A stretch of DNA of 64,000 nucleotides from Calditrichia bacterium (GTDB lineage Bacteria; Calditrichota; Calditrichia; RBG-13-44-9; J075): assembly GCA_020635015.1 (NCBI GenBank), contig JACKAP010000003.1:186001-250000 (forward strand), written 5' to 3'. A model generated the notes under the pieces. The model was not told where the DNA came from and did not search any database. It saw only the letters and a list, made by a program, of their open reading frames with translations. The position numbers and the translations under genes were made by a program. Numbering within the stretch: the stretch's first letter is position 1; each line of letters begins with the position of its first letter. This document shows positions 1-7,986 of this stretch, one piece after another.

Positions 1-2264
1 TAATTCTTGATCCGGGGGTAGAGCATCGCCAGTTCGGTGAGCTCGTGATAGTGGGTGGCGAAGAGCGTCTTGGCGGCAATTTTTTTGTGATGATGGAGAT
101 ATTCGGTCATCGCCCAGGCGATCGACAGCCCGTCGAAGGTGCTGGTGCCCCGCCCCACTTCATCGAGCAGGACCAGACTGCGGGAGGTCGCATTGTTGAG
201 GATGTTTGCCGCCTCAAGCATCTCGACCATGAAGGTGCTCTCTCCGAACGCCAGGTTGTCCGAGGCGCCGACCCGGGTAAACAGGCGGTCGACGATGCCG
301 ATGCGAGCGCGCGTCGCCGGCACAAAGGAGCCGATCTGGGCCAGGAAAACGATCAATCCCACCTGGCGCAGGTAGGTGGATTTGCCGGACATGTTCGGCC
401 CGGTGATCACCATGATCTGGGTGCTGCTGTTGGCCAGCTCGGTATCGTTCTCGATAAAAGGTTCGTCCGGGGGCAGGAGCTGCTCCACCACCGGATGCCG
501 CCCCCCTTCGATGACAATCTCCTCCCCGGTGTCGACCTGCGGGCGCACGTAGCGATTGAGCTCGGCGACGTGCGCCAGTCCGGCCAGACAGTCCAGCTCG
601 GCAATCAGGCGGGCATTCTGCTGGATCGCCGCTCCCCAGCCCGCTACCTGCAGTCGGATCTCCTGGAACAGCTCGTATTCCAGCACCGCCATATTCTCTT
701 CCGCTCCCAGCACCTTCTCTTCCAGCTCTTTCAGCTCCGGGGTAATGTAGCGCTCGGCGTTAACCAGGGTCTGCTTGCGGATAAAATAATCCGGCACCTT
801 GTCCTGATGGGTTTTGGTCACCTCGAAGTAGTAGCCGAAGACTTTGTTGTATCCGATCTTCAGCGAGGGAATGGCGGTCTTCTCCTTCTCGCTGCGCTGC
901 AGATTGGCGATCCAGGATTTTCCCTCCCTGCTGATCTCGCGCAGTTCGTCGAGCTCGCCATTGAAACCTTCGCGAATAATGCCCCCTTCGGTGATATTCT
1001 GCGGGGGCTCGTCGGTGATCGCCCCGGCGATCAGCTCCACCACCGCATCGACATCCTGGAGGTTCTGGCTGAAAAAGGCCAGTTGCTCATGCCCGGCTTT
1101 CGCCAGCGCCTCGCGCACCGGCCGGATATGTTCGAGGGCATTTTTGAGTGTCACCAGATCGCGGGGACTGGCCCGGCCGGTGGCGATCCGCCCCAGCAAC
1201 CGTTCCAGATCGCTGATCTCGCCCATGCGCTCGCGCAGGGCTTTGCGCAGCCGGCTGTCCTTGAAAAATGCCTCCACCCGTTCGAGACGCTCGAGGATCT
1301 TTTCCAGCGACACCAGCGGGTGAGTGATCATCTGTTTGAAACGCCGCCCGCCCATCGGGGTGACGGTGGCATCGAGGATCGAGAGCAGGGTGCCTTCCCG
1401 GTCCTGGCCGATAATCGGGTTGGTAATCTCCAGATTGCGCCGGGTGGAGGGATCCAGGATCATAAAATCGTCTGCGGTAATCACCGCCAGCTTCTGCACA
1501 TGCCCCAGCTCATTCTGGAAGTTCTCCCGGGAATAATGCAGCATCGCGCCTGCTGCCGTGACGCCGAGCTTGAAGGATTCCGCGCCAAACCCTTTCAAAT
1601 TGGGCGTGCGGAAATGGACGGTGAGGGTCTCGTAGGCAAATTTATGGGTAAAGATCCAGTCGTCCAGCGGCGTGATGATCGCAGCGATTTTCTTATCGAA
1701 GGACTGGCGCAGGGGCTCGTTTAGATTGCGCGGCACCAGGATCTCCTTGGGGGAGATCTCCTGGAGATAGTTCACCAGGTTTTCCAGCGGTACCTCGCTG
1801 AGATAGAACTCTCCGGTGGAAAAATCGCCGTACGCAACACCGCACTGCGCTCCCTGGAGATAAACCGAGGCCAGGTAATTGTTGCTCTTATGATCGAGAA
1901 GCTTTTCCGAAAGGGCGGTGCCGGGGGTGACGATTTCCACTACTTCCCGCTTGACCACCGTCTTGGCCAGCTTGGGATCTTCTACCTGTTCGCAAATCGC
2001 CACCCGGTGCCCGGCCTGCACCAGTTTAGGCAGGTAGTTGTCCAGGGCATGATAGGGAAACCCGGCCAGGGGGACGTCGGCGGATTTTCCGTGGGCGCGT
2101 TTGGTCAGGGCAATGCCCAGCACCCGGGCAATGGTGCGGGCATCCTCGTAGAAGGTTTCGTAAAAATCGCCCATCCGGTAGAGCAGCACCATGTCCGGAT
2201 ATTCGGCCTTGATGGATAAATACTGCTCCATGAGGGGCGTGGTGGCATTGTCGTTCCTGGCCAT
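1..2264 (-). CDS. mutS: DNA mismatch repair protein MutS, C-terminus cut by window edge
   Basis: MutS binds mismatches and small loops and starts methyl-independent or MutL-dependent repair. Reading the minus strand from an ATG at 2264 gives 754 residues before the window ends; the family is about 850-880 residues, so roughly the last 100 are missing. The mismatch-contacting F-x-E is in MGDFYETF (F34, E36). The clamp/lever region follows and the ATPase Walker A GPNMSGKST lies near residue 622, then the DEVGRGTSTFDG signature and the FATHYHEL motif. It starts 40 bp after the kinase gene stop, so the two are probably co-transcribed. The start is supported by the conserved N-terminal alignment (MEQYLSIKAEYPD); its ribosome-binding site is weak. 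Function is certain from family motifs. Confidence 0.96.
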   Translation of the reverse strand, partial: MARNDNATTPLMEQYLSIKAEYPDMVLLYRMGDFYETFYEDARTIARVLGIALTKRAHGKSADVPLAGFPYHALDNYLPKLVQAGHRVAICEQVEDPKLAKTVVKREVVEIVTPGTALSEKLLDHKSNNYLASVYLQGAQCGVAYGDFSTGEFYLSEVPLENLVNYLQEISPKEILVPRNLNEPLRQSFDKKIAAIITPLDDWIFTHKFAYETLTVHFRTPNLKGFGAESFKLGVTAAGAMLHYSRENFQNELGHVQKLAVITADDFMILDPSTRRNLEITNPIIGQDREGTLLSILDATVTPMGGRRFKQMITHPLVSLEKILERLERVEAFFKDSRLRKALRERMGEISDLERLLGRIATGRASPRDLVTLKNALEHIRPVREALAKAGHEQLAFFSQNLQDVDAVVELIAGAITDEPPQNITEGGIIREGFNGELDELREISREGKSWIANLQRSEKEKTAIPSLKIGYNKVFGYYFEVTKTHQDKVPDYFIRKQTLVNAERYITPELKELEEKVLGAEENMAVLEYELFQEIRLQVAGWGAAIQQNARLIAELDCLAGLAHVAELNRYVRPQVDTGEEIVIEGGRHPVVEQLLPPDEPFIENDTELANSSTQIMVITGPNMSGKSTYLRQVGLIVFLAQIGSFVPATRARIGIVDRLFTRVGASDNLAFGESTFMVEMLEAANILNNATSRSLVLLDEVGRGTSTFDGLSIAWAMTEYLHHHKKIAAKTLFATHYHELTELAMLYPRIKN

Positions 2265-2304
2265 AGCGGTCAATAGTAAGACCTAAAAGGGACATTGTCA
2301 AATC

Positions 2305-5300
2305 TTACTTTACAATTTTTTCGATCGAGGTTTCCACCGGAAGCAGGAAGATGAATTCGCTGCCGGAATCTTTCCGGCTCTCCACCCAGATCTCCCCATC
2401 ATGGAGCGAGATGATCTCTTTGCAGATGGAAAGCCCCAGGCCGGTGCCGCGCACGTTGAAGGCCTGATTTTCATCCACCTGCTCATATTTTTCGAAGATG
2501 CGCGGCAGCTTGTCTTCCGGGATGCCCACCCCGGTATCGCGCACCGCCACCCGGACGTAGCGCTTTTCCCCATTCTCCGCGGACTGTATATACAGCGAGG
2601 AGCTGACAAAGATCTCGCCGCCTTCCGGCGTAAACTTCATCGCATTGCTCAGGAGGTTGTTAAGCACCTGGTCGATGCGCATGCTGTCGAAAAAAAGCAG
2701 CGGCAGGTCGTGGTCGAGGTCGAGGGAAATTGTAATATTTTTGCTCTTGGTCAGCACCTTGTGATTATCCACCTGCCTCCGGATCAGGCCGTTCAACTCG
2801 TCAAGCTTCGGCTCAATGGAAAACTTGCCGACCTCCAGCTTGGAGGCAACCAGGAAATTGTCGACCAGGGCCAACACTTTCTTCACATTCTCCTTGGCGA
2901 TATCCAGGAGCTCTTCCTGCTCGCTGTTGATCTCTCCCACTACCCGGTTGCGGATTAGCTCGATGAAGCCCTGGATCACGTTCATCGGGGAGCGCAGGTC
3001 GTGTACGATCATGGAGTTAAAGTCCGCCTTCATACGCTCCATGCGTTTTATCATGCGCAGGTCGTTCATGATCAGGAAATAGCCGATCTTCTTGCGCCGC
3101 TCGAAGAAGGGGAAGCCCAGCACCGAGACCGGTATCACCTCGCCGGACTGGCTAATCACGTCAAACTCCAGGTTGTCCTGCAGGGTGCGGTCGCCGCTAC
3201 CGCCATCGAGCAGTTGCTGAACCACCGTTTCCAGCGCTTCGTGGGAGGTCTCCGGAAAAAAATCCGCCAGGGAATGGCCGACAATTTCGGCTTCCTTTTG
3301 ATAGGCGAGCAGTTGCTGCAGGGCGGGATTGACATAGGTGATCAATCCTTTCTTGTCGCAGGTCACCAGCCCCAGGCTCATGGTCTCCGCCAGCGATCGG
3401 TAGCGTTCCTGGCTGGCGCTCAGGTCTTCGTAGAGCATGGAATTTTCCACCGCAATCGCCGCCTGGTTAGCGTAATATTCCAGGGGGATGACCTTCTCCA
3501 GCGAAGGTTTAAGGCGGTCGACCGGATCGTGCACCACCAGGTAGCCCATCACCTTGTTGCGGGTCTCCAGGGGCACAATCAGCAGGTCGTTGTCGTTCCA
3601 TTTGGTATCCCCCGGAGGATTCGGCGATTCCGGGGTCGGCGGGGTTCCGTTAAGTACAGTATTTTTTGCTTTGCTGTCGAGAAAAAACGAGTTGCCGATC
3701 CGTTCACACTTATCCACCAGGGAGTTGTTAAATTCCTCTACCGGAATTTTTCCGCTGAAATTGAAATCAAGCTGGTCGGTCTTGTTGAAACCCAGAGTGG
3801 TCATGGCCAAAAAATTTTCTCCCAGGTCATCGCGAAGCAGAATTGCCACATCATTCCATCCCAGGGTTTTGCGGAGACTCTGCGATATGCGCGATAGGAT
3901 CTCCCGGTAGCTGAGGTTCAGCTTGATTTCCTTGCCCAGCTCGAAGATACGCGAAAGCTGTTTCAGCTTCAGATTGGCCTCTTTGACCGCTTTCGCGTCT
4001 TCGATCACTTTCTGGGTGCGTTTGACAATCTCCTCCGCCTTATGGATCTCCCAGATGTTGAAGCGGTCGCGGTCCTGATGTTTGTTGACGATCAGTGCGC
4101 CGGTCACCTCATCGTGAATCTTCAGCGGGATAATCAGGATATGATCGTAGTTCATCTTGGCGAAAATTTCCCGGGTGGTGGGGGCAAGATCACTTTCTTG
4201 CGAGACATCGTCGATCGACTGCACTTTCCCCTGCTCGATCAGACGGCGCAAAAAATTTTCCTTTTTCAGAAAGATCATGTCTTTTTCGCGCAATTCGACG
4301 GTGTTGCCGCCTTCCAGGAAATAGTGATGCTTGGGAAAAAGGAAGCCGAACCCTTTGTTGTATTTCCAGAAGACGGCGCTGGAGGCGTGGGTGACTTCCG
4401 AGAGCTTCTTGGTGGCATGTTTGAAGATGGTATCTTCATCAAAATTGGTGGTGATCAGCTGGTCGGAAAAATCGCTAACGTCGTGCACTTCGGTGCGGGT
4501 CAGGTTTTCGTCAAGAATACGCTTGGAGATGAATTGCACGACCTCGTTCAGGAACCGGATTTCCTGGGCGTTCATCTGCCGGCTTTCAATATTGCCGGCC
4601 ATAATACCCCCGATCGCCCGGTCCTTCAGATGGATCGGCAGGAAGTAAAGCTGGGAAACCGGCCATCCCCACTCGCTCATCCGGTCAAATGCGGCCGGAT
4701 CATCCTTGCGGGTTTTCAGAAACGGCCGCCCTTCGCGCAGCCAGAATACGCTCAACTGGTCCAGATTTTCCGTCAATGCCGTGCGTTTGCTGCGCATCGG
4801 CGGGATAAACTGGGCAAAATGCTCCACATGGCGCATCTCTTTATCCATGGTGAAGATGCCCCAATAGTCGGTCAGGATAATCTTGGGGAAGTAATTGACC
4901 AGCCGCTCGAATATCCGCCCCAGGCCCTTCTCCTGGTAAACGATCCGCAGGCATTGGTTGACATTCTCTTCGAATAGATTCTGCTTCCGCTCCTGAGTGA
5001 GGCTATGATCGATGTGCTTGATGGTCAGGATGTTGTGGGCCAACTGCTGGTAGTCGGCATGGTCGGATTGCAGCACGATCCGCTTCACCGGAAGCGATTT
5101 GCGCAATTCCTCCACCGAGAGGCGCTTGTCGATGTGAAGCAGGATCCAGATATCCTCCAGGGCGTGAAGTTTGCGCACCACCTGCAGGGCCTCATGGCAG
5201 GCGGACGGTTCTGCGGGGATATGCAGCAGCACCAGGCGCGGCTTCATGCGCTGTACATATTGCTCCAACTCCGCCACAGCCGGGAGGTAAAAGAATTCCA

Positions 5301-5388
5301 GGTTCTGATAGATTAGATTGTCGTGAAGGCTTTTGTAAATCGTTTCCGAAGGAACGCAAACGATGATCTTAAAGTAGCGGTTGGCCAT
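2305..5388 (-). CDS. Soluble multi-sensor histidine kinase (degenerate receiver, three GAF, PAS, HisKA, HATPase)
   Basis: 1027 residues with no membrane segment, so a cytoplasmic sensor. Residues 1-125 look like a response-regulator fold in which the usual phospho-acceptor is replaced (LVLLH, H56). Three GAF-like regions occupy about 150-295, 305-470 and 485-655, and a PAS domain about 662-775 (YRSLAETMSLGLVTCDKKG). HisKA carries the phospho-accepting H796 in VHDLRSPMNVI; the ATPase has an N box (NNLLSNAMKFTPEGG), G1 box (DTGVGIPEDKLPRIFEKYEQ) and G2 box (GTGLGLSICKEI). A GGGAG-type ribosome-binding site precedes the ATG. No response regulator is adjacent, so the partner is encoded elsewhere. 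It sits directly upstream of mutS. The ligands of the GAF domains cannot be read from sequence. Confidence 0.93.
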   Translation of the reverse strand: MANRYFKIIVCVPSETIYKSLHDNLIYQNLEFFYLPAVAELEQYVQRMKPRLVLLHIPAEPSACHEALQVVRKLHALEDIWILLHIDKRLSVEELRKSLPVKRIVLQSDHADYQQLAHNILTIKHIDHSLTQERKQNLFEENVNQCLRIVYQEKGLGRIFERLVNYFPKIILTDYWGIFTMDKEMRHVEHFAQFIPPMRSKRTALTENLDQLSVFWLREGRPFLKTRKDDPAAFDRMSEWGWPVSQLYFLPIHLKDRAIGGIMAGNIESRQMNAQEIRFLNEVVQFISKRILDENLTRTEVHDVSDFSDQLITTNFDEDTIFKHATKKLSEVTHASSAVFWKYNKGFGFLFPKHHYFLEGGNTVELREKDMIFLKKENFLRRLIEQGKVQSIDDVSQESDLAPTTREIFAKMNYDHILIIPLKIHDEVTGALIVNKHQDRDRFNIWEIHKAEEIVKRTQKVIEDAKAVKEANLKLKQLSRIFELGKEIKLNLSYREILSRISQSLRKTLGWNDVAILLRDDLGENFLAMTTLGFNKTDQLDFNFSGKIPVEEFNNSLVDKCERIGNSFFLDSKAKNTVLNGTPPTPESPNPPGDTKWNDNDLLIVPLETRNKVMGYLVVHDPVDRLKPSLEKVIPLEYYANQAAIAVENSMLYEDLSASQERYRSLAETMSLGLVTCDKKGLITYVNPALQQLLAYQKEAEIVGHSLADFFPETSHEALETVVQQLLDGGSGDRTLQDNLEFDVISQSGEVIPVSVLGFPFFERRKKIGYFLIMNDLRMIKRMERMKADFNSMIVHDLRSPMNVIQGFIELIRNRVVGEINSEQEELLDIAKENVKKVLALVDNFLVASKLEVGKFSIEPKLDELNGLIRRQVDNHKVLTKSKNITISLDLDHDLPLLFFDSMRIDQVLNNLLSNAMKFTPEGGEIFVSSSLYIQSAENGEKRYVRVAVRDTGVGIPEDKLPRIFEKYEQVDENQAFNVRGTGLGLSICKEIISLHDGEIWVESRKDSGSEFIFLLPVETSIEKIVK

Positions 5389-5522
5389 AACTCCCAGATT
5401 CCCTTTTCACTGAAAAGATAATTGTCCTCATCGTGCGATTCAGTATCGGCTGTCGGTGACAGTAACTTTATCATCCCAGCCAATGTAGTGCTGAACCCTG
5501 CCTGAAATTTGATTTATCCCCA

Positions 5523-5528
5523 ATTATA
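5523..5528 (-). promoter_or_regulatory. Candidate -10 box upstream of the histidine kinase
   Basis: On the minus strand the sequence TGCTATAAT (extended -10 plus a perfect TATAAT) lies about 135 bp before the kinase start. No good -35 hexamer is visible 16-18 bp upstream, so this is a tentative sigma-70-type promoter. Confidence 0.35.
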
Positions 5529-5567
5529 GCAACTCAAAATTATAATTTTACTAAACTTTTTGAAGTT

Positions 5568-5650
5568 AGCCCACGAAACACCCGAAAGTACACTTAAGAA
5601 AATAATGCTTCCCCACCTTTCGTATCTGTTCGAGTATTTCGTAGGTATCA
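5568..5650. repeat. Imperfect intergenic palindrome, CCCACGAAA family
   Basis: CCCACGAAACACCCGAA is followed about 50 bp later by TTCGAGTATTTCGTAGG, its reverse complement with 3 mismatches in 17. The same family occurs at 36354-36470. It sits between birA and the kinase promoter region. The rest of the 5389-5664 gap is AT-rich and holds no gene that I can support. Confidence 0.5.
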
Positions 5651-5664
5651 GTTTCAAAGTCGGA

Positions 5665-6459
5665 TTAGTGCCCCAGAACGTCCCCGGCGGTAACCTGCCG
5701 CTCCCGGCCGTTCTCGCGCAGAATCAGGTACCCCTCCGGCGTCAATCCGCTGAAAATGCCGTGCAGGGATTGTTCCTGGAGGCGAATCGTGACTGGCTGA
5801 TTCCGGAACAATACTTTTTTCTCATACATCGCGACAATCGGCTCATAATTGTGGGGAAAGAAGTGCGTGTACTGCTGGTAAAAATAATCCAGGAAACCGC
5901 CGAGCAGTTGGGCACGGTCCCAGGAGCGGCCGCCAAGCTGGCGCAGCGATACGGCGTCTCCTCGCAGCTCCGGAGAAAAATCCTCAGCCTGCTGGTTGAC
6001 GTTCAGGCCGATGCCCAGGATCACATGCTGCAGTTGGCTTCCGGAAAAACCGGCCTCCAGGAGCATGCCGCACAGCTTTTTGCTACCCACCCAGAGGTCG
6101 TTGGGCCACTTCAGGTCTACGCTCAGCGGGAACTGATAACGCTCCCGGCTGATCTTTTCCAGATAAGACGCCAGGCAGTAGGCGCTGAAGAGGTTGATCA
6201 GATTGAGATATCGCACTTCGATCTTTGGGCGAAGCAGCAGGGAGAACAGCAGTGCCCGGCCGGAAGGGCTTTCCCACTGACGCTGGTAGCGCCCTCGCCC
6301 GGCAGTCTGGCGCTCTGCTGCAACTACCCGCCATTCCGGTAAGTGCTGCTGTTTGCATTCCCGACTCAGATAACTGTTGGTCGAATCGATCTCGTCGAGT
6401 ACTTCAATCTGAAAGGCCGCTGGAGTGCTAAGGTACGATTCGATCTGTGCGCTATCCAT
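5665..6459 (-). CDS. birA: Biotin--[acetyl-CoA-carboxylase] ligase, monofunctional
   Basis: Activates biotin to biotinyl-AMP and attaches it to the lysine of biotin carboxyl carrier domains. From the ATG at 6459 (preceded by AGGA about 8 bases upstream) the protein is 264 residues. The adenylate-binding GRGRYQRQW is at residues 54-62 and KWPNDLWVGSKKLCGMLLEAG-type motif at 117-137, with the probable catalytic lysine at 127/128; GIGLNVNQ follows. There is no N-terminal helix-turn-helix, so it is the class I enzyme without repressor activity. A longer reading frame upstream to 6723 runs through a palindromic repeat and is unlikely to be translated. Confidence 0.93.
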   Translation of the reverse strand: MDSAQIESYLSTPAAFQIEVLDEIDSTNSYLSRECKQQHLPEWRVVAAERQTAGRGRYQRQWESPSGRALLFSLLLRPKIEVRYLNLINLFSAYCLASYLEKISRERYQFPLSVDLKWPNDLWVGSKKLCGMLLEAGFSGSQLQHVILGIGLNVNQQAEDFSPELRGDAVSLRQLGGRSWDRAQLLGGFLDYFYQQYTHFFPHNYEPIVAMYEKKVLFRNQPVTIRLQEQSLHGIFSGLTPEGYLILRENGRERQVTAGDVLGH

Positions 6460-6571
6460 CCCATTTCCTATTGTGATTGCTACCACGAGTACGATAGCCA
6501 AAATATACGCTACAACTCTGTCGGGTTCAACTGAATTCTGATGAGAAGGGATGACGTGGTAAGCAGGCGCC

Positions 6572-6687
6572 GTCATTGCGAGCCGCGTATTTTGTGGCGT
6601 GGCAATCTCCCGATGCCCGCTTCCAACGTAACTGCGGTCGGATGCACCACGCGGGAGATTGCTTCGGCAAAATGTGCCTCGCAAATT
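6572..6687. repeat. MITE-like imperfect palindrome (CATTGCGAG...GCAATCTCCCG)
   Basis: The left arm begins ATTGCGAGCC and ends GGCAATCTCCCG (6572-6612). The right arm, starting CGGGAGATTGC at about 6652 and ending in CCTCGCAA near 6684, is its imperfect reverse complement over about 36 bases. This resembles a widely dispersed bacterial intergenic palindrome family with the words CGTCATTGCGAG and GCAATCTCC. It separates birA from meaB. Confidence 0.6.
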
Positions 6688-6694
6688 ATAGTAT

Positions 6695-7879
6695 TTATCG
6701 ATCCGATTTAAGGGCTTCTTCAAAAATCTGCAGCAGTTGGCGGGCAGCGGTGGTAGGGGGCAGTTTTCCGCTCATCACCGCCTGTTCGATCTCAGGCATT
6801 TGTGCGATGATGTCCGGATGCTGGTAAAACAGGTTTTCCAGGTAATCGCCGATCAGCGAGAGCATCCATTCCCTGGCCTGGCGGCGGCGGCGCAGTTCGA
6901 AGCGGCCGGCTTTGACCGTCGCTTCGCGGAATTCGCAGATAATCTCCCAGATCTCCCCGATCCCTTCGCCGCTCAGAGCGGAGCAGGTGCGTACCGGGGT
7001 TTTCCAGCCTTCGGTGGCGGCGGGAAGATAGCGCAGCGCCATCGCGAAGTCCTGCCGGGCGGATTCTGCCGGGGCCCGGTTCTCACCGTCGGCTTTGTTG
7101 ACCACCACTGCATCGGCCAGTTCCATCACCCCCTTTTTGATCCCCTGCAGTTCATCTCCTCCCCCGGTGATCTGCAGCAGCAGAAAAAAATCAACCATCG
7201 AGCGCACGGCGATCTCGCTCTGCCCAACCCCAACGGTTTCGACCAGGATGACGTCAAATCCGGCGGCTTCGCAGAGCAGCATGGTCTCGCGGGTCTTCCG
7301 GGCCACCCCGCCCAGGGCGCCGCCGGAAGGAGACGGGCGGATGAAACTGCCGGGATGGCGCGAGAGCTTCTCCATGCGGGTTTTGTCGCCGAGGATGCTG
7401 CCCCCGCTGATGCTGCTGCTGGGATCGACCGCCAGTACCGCCACCCGGTGCCCCAGCTCCAGCAGGTGCATTCCCAGTGCTTCGATCAGGGTGCTCTTAC
7501 CCGCCCCCGGCACCCCGGTGATGCCGACGCGGATGGTGCCGCCGCTATGGGGGAGCACCGCGCGGAGCACCTCCTGGGCCTGGATGATATGGGCTTCGGC
7601 ATTGCTTTCGATCAGGGTGATCGCCCGCCCGAGCACGGCCCGGTCGCCATTCAGGATACCGGCGACATATGCCTCGCTGCCGAGCGTTTTGCGGCGCACT
7701 TTAGGATGGAGTGAAGCTGATCCTTCGGGATGATCGGCCCCCTCCCCTCCCCTGCCGGAAATTATCCGGCCGGCAAAGGCATCGTTGTCCGCTTCCGGCG
7801 CCCATTCCGGTTTTTTGGTTTTGTCTTTCTTCAAAATAACATTTCTGGAAGATTTGATGTATTGATTTCCGCCAACCAC
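6695..7879 (-). CDS. meaB: Methylmalonyl-CoA mutase-associated GTPase MeaB (ArgK family)
   Basis: G3E-family GTPase that gates adenosylcobalamin delivery to methylmalonyl-CoA mutase and protects it from inactivation. Walker A is GVPGAGKST at about residues 122-130, followed by SGGSILGDKTRM and the base-specificity motif NKAD. The family's usual length is about 330 residues with Walker A near residue 60, so the 394-residue frame from a GTG at 7879 probably includes extra N-terminal sequence; no good ribosome-binding site marks any start, and a TTG at residue 17 or a later start is possible. It follows mutB by about 100 bp on the same strand, as expected for its function. Confidence 0.92.
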   Translation of the reverse strand: MVGGNQYIKSSRNVILKKDKTKKPEWAPEADNDAFAGRIISGRGGEGADHPEGSASLHPKVRRKTLGSEAYVAGILNGDRAVLGRAITLIESNAEAHIIQAQEVLRAVLPHSGGTIRVGITGVPGAGKSTLIEALGMHLLELGHRVAVLAVDPSSSISGGSILGDKTRMEKLSRHPGSFIRPSPSGGALGGVARKTRETMLLCEAAGFDVILVETVGVGQSEIAVRSMVDFFLLLQITGGGDELQGIKKGVMELADAVVVNKADGENRAPAESARQDFAMALRYLPAATEGWKTPVRTCSALSGEGIGEIWEIICEFREATVKAGRFELRRRRQAREWMLSLIGDYLENLFYQHPDIIAQMPEIEQAVMSGKLPPTTAARQLLQIFEEALKSDR

Positions 7880-7900
7880 CGTACATGGCGAAAGTTATTA

Positions 7901-7986
7901 ATAGAACGCGGATGAAGCAGATTCTCACGGATTATTCTTTAAATATAATTATCTTTCCGCGGGAATCAGTGTCATCCGCGTTCTAT
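7901..7986. repeat. Intergenic inverted repeat between mutB and meaB
   Basis: ATAGAACGCGGATGA (7901-7915) is perfectly complementary to TCATCCGCGTTCTAT (7971-7985/6), and the arms continue imperfectly for about 30 bases (words such as TCACGGATT). The right arm overlaps the mutB stop codon. It may form a terminator-like or mRNA-stabilising hairpin; related words occur at 37424-37478. Confidence 0.6.

Noticed and set aside
45..1724. 559-codon plus-strand frame at the left edge
   Set aside because: It is the shadow of mutS, whose conserved motifs lie on the minus strand.
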